A stretch of DNA of 64,000 nucleotides from Nageia nagi (Eukaryota; Pinophyta): the NCBI GenBank assembly GCA_050084985.1, contig JBITNC010000001.1, positions 172,174,001 to 172,238,000 of the forward strand. The letters are read 5' to 3'. This document shows positions 34,098-45,961 of the stretch, piece after piece (the first letter of the stretch is position 1; each line of letters begins with the position of its first letter). Below the pieces are notes generated by a model. It was not told the origin of the DNA, made no database searches, and worked only from the letters and a program-made list of their open reading frames with translations. The translations under genes were made by a program, and so were the position numbers.

Positions 34098-36906
34098 ATG
34101 TGAGACTCCTTTTCACCCAAGCACATCCTATATAGTTCTAACTATGGTATTTTCGAACCTAAGATGAAAGTGGAGCTCCAAGCATGAACGTTGTAGAAAA
34201 TCATAAATAAAAACCAAGTTGCTTTAGTGTATGAGAAGGAACTTGAGGCCTACAATACAAAGAATGAGTTAGCAACCTCTATGATTTTTCATGCACTTTT
34301 AGACAAATTCCTCCTCATGATATCTTTTTCAAACTTCATAAAGGAAGCTTGGTATAGGCTGAAGAAACTCTACCTCAACTCCAAATTCTCCAATAGGTTC
34401 ACCATACTTTAAAAATTGTTGCAATCATGTCAAGAGAAAAATGAAACTGTTGTAATATATTTGAAAAAAGTTGTTGATCTTAGGATCCAACTTATGGGAT
34501 GTGGTTGCAACTGGATCAATGCATTTATGGTATTCATCATCCTTCAAAACCTCTCTACTAAATTAAATCACTTCATGATAGTCATTGATACAAGGCTTAA
34601 TGATGAATAAGAAGTGTACTCCTTGGAAAATCTTTCAAGACTTCCCTTGAAACATGAGAAAAATATCAACTAGGACTAATGAAGACTCACTGCAAAAAAA
34701 AGTTCAAAAACCAAAATAAATCTTCCCATGCTCTAAAAAAGGATTTCATGAAAGGTGAAAATAAAAACCATAATGACCATGAAAAGTCTAGCAAATCCAA
34801 ATTTGATAATAATTATGATTTTTGTGGCATTTATGGTTACAAGAAATCAAATTGATACAAGAAAAAGAAAGAATAAGGTGGCAAAGGAATTGAAAAATCA
34901 AACAACTTCAAGGGCAAGAAGAATAATAATAAAACTAATTTTTTATGATCTTTACTCCAGGTCTCACACTTTCTCAAATGATTGGATTTTCAAATCTGGG
35001 TGCATGAATCACATGTGTTTTGAAAAGAATAAGTTTGAAAATTTTCATAAGTATGGAAAGGATGTAGTTGTGATAAGTGATAATTTAATATTTGAATTCC
35101 AAGGGACTAGGAGTATATTTTTACATGATAAGGTTCTTGAAAATATGCTCTATGTGCCTAAAATCAATATAAACCTTCTTTTTGTAATTCAAGTTGCGAC
35201 AAAAGGATACTCTTTTAAGTATCATTTAGGAAATGGCTAGGTTCACATTGGAAATCTCCTTATTATCTTATGTGATGAAGTTATGAATATTGTGATCTAC
35301 ATCCTAAATAATTTTCCTAAAAAATATATTGAAGGAAAAAATATGTATGAGGCATTGATGGGAAAGAAACCTAACATCTCTCACCTTAGATTTTTTGTTA
35401 TGATGCTTATTCCTTAATTCTATTTTAAAAATTAAAGAAGTTGGATAAAAGATCTGAAAAGTGCATTTTTGTGGGTTATGACAGTCAACATAGAGGCTAC
35501 AAGCTCTACTCTCCCTCATCTAGAGAAATGTTCATCTCAATGAATATAAGGTTCAATGAATTTCCTAAGGAACCTGGTTCTTATGAAGACCTATATGATC
35601 TTGATGACTCTTTTGTTATACCTAATTGGATGGATATCAGTGTAAATAAGTCACCTCAGGTGAAAAATTCTCTAACACAAAGGATAACAAGAAGAATGAC
35701 CTTAAACAAATACCTATTTACCAAAATTGGTAGCAATAATGAACCCTCATCATTCAAGAAAGCTTCAAAGTATGAATGCTAGATGGAAGCCATGAAAGTG
35801 GAGTATGAGGGTCTAATGAAAAATCAAACTTGGTACTTGGTTCCCTATCCCAATGAATGGATTATGATTGGTAATAAATAGATTTACAAGTTTAAATATA
35901 ATTTAGTTAGGAAAATTTATAAATACAAAGCAAGGTTAGTAGCTAAATATTTTGCTCAGAAATATAGAGTTGATTATAAGGAAACCTTTTCTCTAGTGGC
36001 AAAGATATGTATAACTAGATTAATCCTTGCCCTTTTGGTAAATTGGTATTGGAGAGTTTATCAACTTGATTTTGAGAGTGATTTTTTCAAAGGTAATTTA
36101 AATTTGGAAATCTACATGAATCAACCAAAAGAGTTTATTGTGGAAGGAAAAGAGTCCCTTGTATTTAAGCTAAAAAATCCCTTATATGGACTTAAGCAAA
36201 CACCTAGATTTTGGTACAAAAATATTGGAGGATATTTTGTGGACATTGGGTTATCTAATCACTTCTCCAATTCAGATCTATATGTGATCAATCAGGGATA
36301 AGAATTAGTATTTATTCTTCTCTATGAGGATGATCCTTTGATCACATGAAATAATGATGAAATCATCCAAGAGTGCATATCCAAACTTAAGGCAATATTT
36401 AAAATGAGTGATCTTGATCTCTTCCACTACTACCTTGGTATGCAAGTGTACCAATACAAGGATTATACCTACCTTTGTCAATCCAAGTATATCTCAAACA
36501 TATTGCAAAAGTTTGGAATGGAGGAGTGTAAACCTATTGCAATCCTAGTCTCTCCTAAAATCACTCTAACTCTTAGTTGGTAGATGGTACATCTTACAAT
36601 TAACTAATTGATAATCTTCTTTATTTAACTATCTCTAAGATAGATATTACCTTTTCATTAAATCTTATGGTACAATTTATACAAAAATCATATGTTGAGC
36701 ACCTTAATGTTATTAAACAAATCTTGAGGTATATTACAAAAATGAAGGATCTTTCTCTCAAGTAGTACAAGTTTCCCTTGTTTGTTCTCTTAGGATATTT
36801 AGATTCTGAATATGGTATAATAAATAAACCTCTACTTATATATTTAGCATTGGTTTAGGTGCTATCTCTTGGGCTTCCAAGAAGCAGCCTACTACTACTC
36901 TCTCCA
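34098..36906 (+). pseudogene. Copia E gag-pol, first part
   Basis: Starts ATG-TGA at 34098 (TGG/GGA changed), then VELQA-type gag text, EAWYRLKKLYLNSKFSNRF. The zinc knuckle keeps the second Cys (YDFCGIYGYKKSN) that A and B have lost, but its His and last Cys are gone. Protease site WIFKSGCMNHMCF lacks the catalytic Asp. Integrase core is missing: sequence jumps near 35230 from the protease tail to an integrase C-terminal remnant (KKPNISHL). RT: VYQLDFESDFFKGNL, NPLYGLKQTPRFWYK, LLYEDDPL in place of YVDDLL. RNase H is interrupted by element D at 36906 and resumes at 61333. Confidence 0.85.
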
Positions 36907-36911
36907 CCATA

Positions 36912-37447
36912 TGAAATAACTAAGCTTAAGAGACTAAATTATTCTTATACTAATATCTCATGAAATCTCTTCAAAACATCATCACAATAACATAAACATA
37001 ATTACCACTCTCATAAATTTGATACCAATATAAAGTGGTTCCTCCAACCACGATAGTATATCCACTAATCTAAGATCTTTATTCTCAAAGAGCACTTTCT
37101 TACAACAAATCTTCCTTACTTCTCCTAACAATCCTAGAGCATAACTTTGCTACAAACTTTAGTGAGCAATCTTAAGGAGAGGAACCTATATTTATAGGCC
37201 TAAATCCTCCTTGGATCACCCTTTTAACCATTGTACAATGTCATATCATGCATCACCCTTTTACCTAAGGGGCATGCTCATGATATGGAATGTAGGACAA
37301 GTTACATTATCTTATTCACAAATACTTAAAATGTATTAGTGAATTTACATTATCATATTTAGTAAATACTTAAGGTATCTAGGATACCTTTAAGTATTAA
37401 ATGAATGACATAAAGAGACCTTACTATAATGCATTAGACATTCCAAC
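36912..37447 (-). repeat. 3' LTR of copia D (left end)
   Basis: 537 bp counting the final base at 45179, beyond G2. Begins tgaaataa... (LTR end TTCA reversed) and ends ...cattccaac. It lacks parts found in the right-hand copy and differs by roughly 10% by eye. Confidence 0.85.
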
Positions 37448-38110
37448 TGTAGATGCCTAAAAATGATTTATTATTTATTTAACAAATCATATTTAGCATA
37501 TTAAATGATTAAAAGATAATAATACAAAAATCAAGATAAAATGCTATTATATTGAAATATCATGTGATAAGGCCAATGTAATATCATATACTATGGTTTA
37601 TATTTCAAGTTATCTTGAATATTGGAATGATTATTATTATTGCTATGTGTTGGCTTTCACCCCTTTCTTATTTCCTTATAGGCTATAAATACAGGAGGTT
37701 AAGGTTGACATCCCTATTATATCTCTTTGATAGATGGTTGTCTCAAACATTGTACCAATGATGTCTCTTAACAGCACCTATATTTGAGAACTTGTTAACT
37801 CTTTGAGCTCTATTATCTCTCTCTTGTGCACAACATGAAATTGCCACTCCTATGTCATCAATGGTGTACCTCTTCCATGTAGCTAGTGACATGTGCCTTC
37901 ATGATTAGAAGGTTCAAATTTTAGGGAAAAAATCTTGCATCCATTTTAGTGAACATTTGTTGAGAGCTCATCTTAAATTTGATCATAATCCTTCGAAGAT
38001 TCATTATTGTTATACTTTGAGAATTGTACACAAACTGGCTATAGGCCCCACTATGTATTAGGTTTATATGTTTCATTTATATTCTCACTATTGTTGGTAT
38101 GGATTTATGA
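37448..38110 (+). repeat. 5' LTR of G2 (3' end damaged)
   Basis: Matches 44460-45173 up to about 38085 (gtttatatgtttcat), after which the terminal 90-100 bp is replaced by unrelated sequence with a short duplication (tctc(a/g)ctattgtt). The expected TCTACA end and PBS are missing. Confidence 0.75.
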
Positions 38111-38159
38111 TGGATTTTTGAAATAGCATAAATCCATTCTCGCTATTGTTCATCCCCTT

Positions 38160-40640
38160 ACTTGAACCTCTTCGGATAATAGCTAGAGAAAATGATAAAA
38201 CTAAGGTTTGTTCTACCTATATTGAAAATATGGATCTAGATGTAGAAAACCCTAAGGTGTCCAAAGGAAGGGTTCATTTCAATGATGTCTAAAGAAGTAA
38301 TAGGCACAATCCTAATCTACCTTTATAAGAACCTCATCCTAATGCTTCTAATGATAGTGAGTCCACAAGCTCTAGCAAGAAAAAGGATATTATTGGTGAA
38401 ACTCTTAATATATTTGGTACTAATATTGATCAATATGAATTTAAAAGTGTAAGCTTGAATAGTTATTCTAATGAAAGTAATGATTAAATTCCTAAGTTAG
38501 ATAGAGTTCCTATTCATGTTCAATCTATATAGGAAGTGCTATCTAATAGAAAAAAGTTAGAATATTTTCTTACTCATAATGCTAAAATTGTTATTGATAT
38601 TCTAACAAATTATGAGCTCTTAGAGGAAAACTTTATATCCTTAGAATCATCAGATAGCTTGTTTCTATATGAAAATGTAGGATCTATGCATTAGATGGCT
38701 CATGCCATTGATACGAACATTGCTAATGGTGTACCTTCCCATGAATATGCTACCAACGATGTGGATGAGGTCAAGATAGAGGTGCAACTTGAGGAAAATA
38801 CATAGTCCCCATGTGCTGTATTCATTGAGGATAGTAGGATAGAGGATGTAGATGATGACTATGAGTACCTCATTATAAAACCTTATCACTTCAAAAGAGG
38901 TAAGTCTATTACAGGTAAGAATGTTATACAAGATGATAATCCTGATGATGAGTTACAAGCACAATTTGACAAGTTTATTAAGGATGCTTAGCAAATATAG
39001 CCTAATTGGACATTAGAAAAACATAATATAAAACTTGAAATCATTCATGATTTTCAAGAAGCTTCTATCTTGTATTTAGAATCTTGCCAAAAATAAATGG
39101 ATGTATTAGTTCAAATGCTTGATAAACTTGAACATGAAAAAGTAAATCAAATAGGTCCATTTGTTGTACTCAAAGAAAATGAACTTAAAAATACACAAAA
39201 TCCACCTCAAACCCCTCAACCTCCCCCAAAATAGAATTCAAATGAGGAATACAAACAAAAAGACAAAAATAGAATCAATTATTGATGAAGATGATTTCTT
39301 ATTTTGCTTAAAGAGGTCATTAATGGATAAAATTCTTGCTAAAGTAATTACTAAGAAAAAGACTATTAAATTTACTAAATTTAATGGTTTGCAAGATCCC
39401 AAGAAGCATGTTAGGTAATTTTAAGAAGAGGCTATGGAATATATGCATGATAAAGATATGCTTGCTAAATTATTCCCCCATGGTATGAAGGATGACACAT
39501 TGAAATGGTATTTTTAGCTTCTTGAAAAGAGCATTGAAAGGTATGAAGATTTAATTCATCAATTTTTTGCAAAATTTCAAGTACAATATTGCTAAAAAAG
39601 TCTATTTTAAGGATTTGTGTAAAATTAAATAATTGCCTAATCAATCTATTCATGATTTTGTTAAAGTATGGACATGCATTGCTTATAAAATTACTATGCC
39701 TAAGCAAGATCTAAAAGATACATTTAGAAATGCTTTGTTACCTATATATAAGTTGTTGGTAATCTCTTATTATGATATGACACTACAAGATATGATGGAT
39801 GTTGTGTTTAAAAAAGAGTCATGCATTAAAAAATTATATGCTATGCGTAACAATAGTACCCCTACATATCAAAAGACAACTCAAATCCCTAAGAACAATA
39901 AAAAAGCTGAAGTAAACAATGTTATTCATAAACAAAAAACTAATCCTAAGCCTAGGAAAAATTTTACATCTTTGACTAATACTATTGATAATATTCTTAA
40001 TGTTGTGTTGAAAGATCTTATTAAACTTCCTCCTATTATTGGGCCTAAGTTTCTGAATGGTGCACCTAAAAATTTTAGATATAAGGAATTTTACAATTAT
40101 CATAGGGTTCCTGGACATCTAACATACAATTACATGACTCTAAGGTATATTTTATAGGATTTGATTGATAAAAAGGCATATAAGATGGAAAATGAGGCTA
40201 CTGAATAACCTAGACCTATACAACTAGATAATGGATAGTTAGGGGTGTTCACCAATCCCCTACCTCCTTCACAACCAAGAGGCTACATTGGCACATTAAG
40301 TACTTCCAAATATTTACACTATTATTTTACTCACAAATGTGGATGCAAGCATGATAGCCTAAAAAAATTAGAAATGGAGCAAAAATCAATGTTGTTAATG
40401 ACATGCATAACTGTTCCTATGATGCCAACAATGTAAAAAATGTGAAACCAAAAGTGCCTCTTTTTTTCTTGCATGTGTAAAATGTATCTAGGTTGAAAAA
40501 CCCCCCTAGGTACGTAAAGTTATTAGTTAAAATATCATGTTGGTACCCATAGTGTATATTAGCTAGGTTGTCCATCTGTCTAGCCATTGTGAATTGTTGA
40601 TTCTTCATTGCATGTATTGATTTCTTTTTTTGAGTCATTA
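38160..40640 (+). pseudogene. G2 gag and conserved tail
   Basis: Begins in the region aligned with the G1 start (ENDKTKVCSTYIENMD), then a Ser-rich and acidic linker (DVDEVKIEVQLEEN, EDSRIEDVDDDYEYLIIK), and MLDKLEHEKVNQIGPFVVLK. Capsid-like core at about 39270-39760: NGLQDPKKHVR, DMLAKLFPHGMKDDTLKWYF, EKSIERYEDLIHQFF, FVKVWTCIAYKITMPKQD. Knuckle remnant FYNYHRVPGHLTYNYM at about 40090, with both flanking Cys now Tyr. A tail continues (GYIGTLSTSKYLHYYF, KCGCKHDSLKKLEMEQKS). Several stops. No protease follows. Confidence 0.75.
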
Positions 40641-40959
40641 AAACTTATACTTGCACTATTTCTTATTTCATTCTCTCTCTCATGACTAATCACATCACTA
40701 GCGATGCATTGGGTCTGTCTCATGCTATTAGCAGTGTGCTTTTCCTAGGATAAAATGTAAAAGGATAGTATTTTATCCATGGTTATTATGTTTGGAGTCT
40801 ATTGGGTTGGTTATTCATTACTTTTCATTATGTCTAACAAGAAAAATGGATAAAATTTTGATTGGGTCCTTATTTCACCTTTGGTATCTAAATTCTAGAT
40901 TTATTGGTCTTTCTTAAAAGAGATTGGTGTTTTGACTTGTGAAATAATTGAATTTAGTA
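40641..40959 (+). other. G2 spacer between gag tail and antisense frame
   Basis: Noncoding. Holds two clear palindrome copies, cacatcactagcgatgcat (near 40691) and catgctattagcagtgtgc (near 40721), of which the first keeps a CpG at its centre. Confidence 0.5.
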
Positions 40960-42265
40960 ATTTATGAATTTTTATAGTCTCTTACCTGATGTCGCTAGGG
41001 GCACAACTATGGCTAGGATGGCCAGTACCTATGCTCCTAGTGCCTCTCCCTCTTACATCGATATGTTATGGATGGGATTGTTCACTTGGTAGGGATCATC
41101 CATTGATGATCCCTCATTGGCTACCTCATCATCATCCTCATCCATTCTGAGGTCATTGGTATGGACTCCTACCCACCATGTTACATAATTGAGGGAAACC
41201 CTGGGAGCCATGGAGATATTGGTAGAATCATCCAATGTCCTAGGCTCCTCCCATAAGAGGCTCCATGTTGGTATTACCTATGTGCCTGTAGGCATATCTC
41301 TATTTGTTGTGTAGATAGCACATTGGAACTAGGAGGATCCCTTACTAGATCCCAAACTACCACAATATGCACTATGGATGGTAAGGCTCCACCACCTTCC
41401 TCTAGGTCTAGAGGAAGAAAGCATGGTAAACCCATGCTAGTTAGTGCCAATTCACATCCCATACAAAGTCCTAGTAGCATACTCAAATCAATTCCTCAAC
41501 CTATAGTCCATCGATCTACCACCTCCTCACCTCCAATGAGTGGGGGTACCTATATCCTCCACCTTTGGAGGTCCAACATACTAGGGAAAATTCTCTTGGA
41601 TTCTCCCTTACCCGTTGTAATCCCATGGGCCTGATGACAACAATGTCCTCATATGCCCAAATTTGAAGAAGACTAATATGAGCAATTGTTAAGTTGAACT
41701 TGTCAACATTAACAAATTTATACAGATAGCTATACAACTAGGTTAAAACTAATGGGCCCCAAGAAAATTATACTCCTCTCTCGCATATCTAGTGTACCAC
41801 CCATACTAATCCAAGAGGGAAGCTACTCTTGTCTGGACATAAGTATGTGGCTATGATTGCAGCCATGTACAACTACAAGTGTCACACTGATGGGGCAAAT
41901 TGGCAAACCTCCATCAATTTGGTAGCTCAATGCTCCCAATCATGGTTTGAATCCCTTGTAAGCCAAAGATCCTCTTACTCCTAGACATTATTATCTAGAA
42001 TCTTCCTCTAATGCATAAGGGTTCCCCTAATGGGAATCCCCTAAATCCAGTATACATTTAAGAGGGTGATGATCATTTCACTTGGGGGCAAGTGAAATGA
42101 GCAACAATCTAGATCCCACATCTCTATTAATGTTGTTAGTATGGGCAGTCCTATTGAATATACCCTACTATGGCTAGATCTAGTAGTCCACATCTATTGA
42201 GAATATCGTCCATGTGGTTGGTCCTAGGCCAACCCCTAGCCTTCTCCATGGCGAATGTAGTCATT
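40960..42265 (-). pseudogene. Antisense plant mobile domain (PMD)-like frame of G2
   Basis: From an ATG near 42259: MTTFAMEKARGWPRTNHMDD, ILNRCGLLDLAIVGYIQ, matching G1's EKAKEWPRMNHEDDII...GLNDLAV. Then MWDLDCCSFHLPPSEMIITL and LNVYWI, the PMD signature with FHLPxxEMxITLLxVY. Further left: YKFVNVDKFNLTIAHISLLQ, IWAYEDIVVIRP, close to G1's DKFNTTIVHSSLLQVW. Later pieces include GLPCFLPLDLEEGGGALP. Stops and frameshifts throughout. Conserved position and orientation in two independently inserted copies show that it belonged to the element, not to the target site. Confidence 0.65.
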
Positions 42266-44459
42266 GATCCTCCTAAAATGAGAACCTTACATTCATACAA
42301 GGGAATAAATAATAAATTAATTAATAACATGATTTGCTAAATTCAAAAAAAAGGAATTAATAAACTTAAACAAGATCAAAACATGAATTTATCAAAAAGT
42401 TATAAATAAAATTACTTATTGCATGATCATATGGAAAGGAGTGAAGATACTTCTCTATGTGGCCCCTTTGGCCAATAATGGGATGGTAAAATTCCCTCCA
42501 TACCTTGTTTGCCATCAAGGAAGAAAGAAGTAATGAAAATAATAGGTAAGAAGGTATAAATAGTATTTAAACATGTCCAACGAAATCAATGAGCCTAGAA
42601 CTAGTCGCATGAAGTTGAATGGAAGGGAAAACAAGTCAACTCATCAATAAGAAAGCACCAAGCCACCAAGAAGTTAGATCATTTAGATAGAAGGAAAAAT
42701 TCAAAATGACTTTTTAATTATAAAATTTCCTTATATAATTTCTAAATTGCAAACAAAACACTAGGGCATCACTCTTTACTCCTGTAGGTGCCTCAAATCA
42801 TTATTTTGTATGTTCACTATGTATTAAATTATTTTAAATACTTTACGTTTCTTTTTCAAAAAAAATTGATGTTGATTTTAGGTCACTAGTGATGTCCATT
42901 TTTTTGTATTAAATATGCATTCAAGGGAAAATGGTTTAAAATAGTGCATACATGCCTTTTCATTGCCTATCGGTCATCTATCATTAACATTTTGACATTT
43001 GAATTATTTAAAATTATTCATATTAAATGTAAGTTGCAAGCAGCATGAAATATACCAAATTAGCAAAAATCCTAAATATACTATTTCAATTATCATTGTA
43101 ATACATTTAATCAAATGCTTATTACCCTCATATAGTTGTTATATATGAATAATTTTTATTGATAAAGTTTCATTATATTTAAATTGTACTTCAATTTTTC
43201 ATCTTCAAATTTACTTATTTCTTAGATTTCATTATCAATTGAAAATGCATATTTCATTATCAATTAAATGCACCTTTGATTTAAAAAAAATATCATATCC
43301 TTTTTTACACAGCTAGCGACATGGAGATTGTAAAATTGTGTGATCTTTCAAATAATTGCAATGCTTACATATTGTTTATGATTCATAGAAATGATTATTG
43401 GAATATTATATAAATTGGAAATGTTGACAAATATTGCTATTTCATAATTTATCTGAAAATCTTATGATAAATAGGAATGTTATTTTCTTTATAAATTGAA
43501 GCAATATGGTACAAATGATTGTTAATTGAATATCTTTCAAATTTTTGCACTTGATATGAAAAATCTCATGCCATCAATGGCATGCAATTGTTATAAATCC
43601 TTTAGCATTGGGGCATGTTGTAATTTTGTTGAATATTTTCCCATTTATATGATTTCTATATTCATATGTGTTACTTTACAGATAAGGATCAAAATTGTTG
43701 AAAATACAATCGTAAAATTTTAGGCATATCACAATGCTAGTGATGTGGATCTACATTGAAAATTTACACAAATTGAAAAGTTGTAATGAAAGACTAATTA
43801 ATAATTGAATACATGGTGCACTGATAGAAATTGAATATATTGGTTCATTTATATACTAACAATTATTTCATAGCCATGATCTTCCCATGAGCAAATGTTA
43901 TATTTTTATAGGACATCACTATCATGATTTACTAAAGGGACATTTATAGACTATGAGTTATCTGTCATAATAGTCTATAAATCATGGATGTTGCAAGCCT
44001 GGAGTATTACAGAGAACCCATGTGCTTTCTCTTCATAGACTATGAGTTTTCTGTCACAATAGTCTATGCATCACAATTTATATCACTATGAGTCACATCA
44101 GCCATAGTGACACATTGCATATTATATTTATTTCATCTTTGCTATTTCCATTGCTTATTCTTCATGGATGTGATCTATGCATGAATATGATGTTTTATTC
44201 TATAGGTATTATCTGGGTGAGTAGGATTACCATTAACTGCTCATCTCATAAAGGGACTTATATTTTTGGCTTGCTTACCCAACACAACATGAGCTAGAGG
44301 CAACCAAGACCAAAAGAGGGCAAGCAACATACCATACTTGACATATTGATCAAAACAAGGAAGACCACTTTACTATTGAAAATCTTTTTCTCTTCTCTAA
44401 AAATTCTTTGGATTATGTAATCTCAATGCTTTTCATTACATATCCAAAGAGGGAAAAAA
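42266..44459 (+). other. G2 3' noncoding region with dispersed palindromes
   Basis: No gene seen. Palindrome copies near 42881 (tcactagtgatgtcc), 43311 (cacagctagcgacatgg), 43567 (catgccatcaatggcatgc) and 43731 (acaatgctagtgatgtgg). A separate direct repeat 'atagactatgagttttctgtcacaatagtctat' lies near 43945-43980 and 44035-44067 (first copy with 'ttatctgtcat'). Confidence 0.6.
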
Positions 44460-45173
44460 TGTAGATGCCTCAAAATGATTTATTATTTATTTAATAAATC
44501 ATATTTAGCGTATTAAATGATTAAAAGGTAATAATACAAAAATCAAGATAAAATGTTATTATATTGCAATACCATGTGATAAGGCCAATGTAATATCATA
44601 TACTATGGTTTATATTTTAAGTTATCTTGAATATTAAAATGATTATTGTTATTGCTATGTGTTGGCTTTCACCCCTTTCTATTTCCCTATAAGTTATAAA
44701 TATAGGAGGTGAAGGTTGACATCCCTATCCAATCTCTCTGATAGGTGGTTATCCCAAACATTGTACCAATGGTATCTCTTAACACCACCTATCTTTGAGA
44801 ACTTGTTAACTTTTTGAGCTCTATTATCTCTCTTGCACATAACACAAGATTTTCTCTCCTATATCATCAATGACATACCTCTTCCATGCCAACGGCATGC
44901 ATCTTTAAGATTAGGAGGTTCAAATTTCAGGGAATGACTCTTACATCCATTATAGCAAACATTTATTGAGAGATCATCTTAATTTTGATCATAATCCTTT
45001 GAAGAATCATTATTATTCTACTTTGAGGATTGTATACAAACTGGCTATAGGCCCCATTCTATATTAGGTTTATATGTTTCATGTATATTTCTTATAATCT
45101 AGTATAGATTTGTTATTCATTATATTTGTAGACTAATTTATTTATTTAATATTTACACATTTTAGGGTCTACA
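44460..45173 (+). repeat. 3' LTR of G2
   Basis: 714 bp, TGTAGATGCCTCAAAATG to TTTAGGGTCTACA, preceded by the purine tract and followed by TSD ccaac. It is the most complete LTR of the family in the window. Confidence 0.9.
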
Positions 45174-45178
45174 CCAAC

Positions 45179-45961
45179 ACTCCCCCTTAATGCAATATTA
45201 GGGTAGATCTAAGAGAAGAGAAGAGAGAGAGAGTTCTCCTCCATAGAGATACAATTGAAGATGAGAACATTTATATCTTTGAGAAATAAGTAAGATCTTA
45301 GATTAAGGCTCATTACATTACCATTTGACAAAATAGTTTACAATACAACCATTAACCATAACTAGTTTCATTGTACAAAGTAGTCATTCAACAACAAGTT
45401 GACATGATAAACCTCCATAGCCTACCCACTTGAAGTAGGTAACTTGCATTCTCAAAAAGAAACTTGAAAGCTACAAGCAGCTCATAAATAAGACCAATCA
45501 AATGCATCATATAAACATTCATATCAATATAAGATAAATCAATCAATTAATGACATATTTAAATTGATCGATGATGCACTATAAGTCATCATAAAGATGT
45601 CAACCCAATACTCATAATCACCTACTATATAAAAAATATGTGTTTATCAACATCAAAAAAATAGAGCATAAGCACATACGAGTTCCTCACATATGGATAA
45701 CTAAACAGTGCTAAAATGCAAATATCGATTCCTCACATATGTATAATTGAAACAGTGCTAGAAGAAGCTATCATATGCTCCAAAATTTACAACTAGTTCC
45801 TCACATGGAGCAAACTAACCATGAAAGTGTACATCATATGCTAAAAAATCTACAACTAGTTCCTCACACAAAGTGAACTAACCATGAAGGTGTACATAAA
45901 GATCAACATTATATAGTCAAAAAATCCTCCTAGGGATGAAGTTATCATCACAAATATGAAT
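45179..45961 (-). other. Copia D polypurine tract and 3' untranslated region
   Basis: Minus strand: the tract 'attaagggggag' abuts the LTR (45180-45191). Further in are three units of the 'tagttcctcaca' repeat family (near 45680, 45730, 45850) that match the '(g/a)gttatccatatgtgaggaact' units of B, E and F. Confidence 0.65.

Larger units (their letters stand above)
37448..45173 (+). mobile_element. G2: second non-autonomous gypsy-type element with antisense PMD frame
   Basis: 7,726 bp, LTRs starting at 37448 and 44460 with TGTAGA...TCTACA ends, and a perfect TSD ccaac (37443-37447 and 45174-45178). It entered D one base inside the LTR boundary. Layout equals G1: gag, conserved tail, antisense PMD frame, palindrome-rich noncoding, purine tract 'aaagagggaaaaaa', LTR. 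No pol motif found. The 3' end of its 5' LTR and the PBS appear rearranged or deleted (38080-38150). LTR divergence is roughly 8-9% by eye, less than for G1. Confidence 0.9.
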
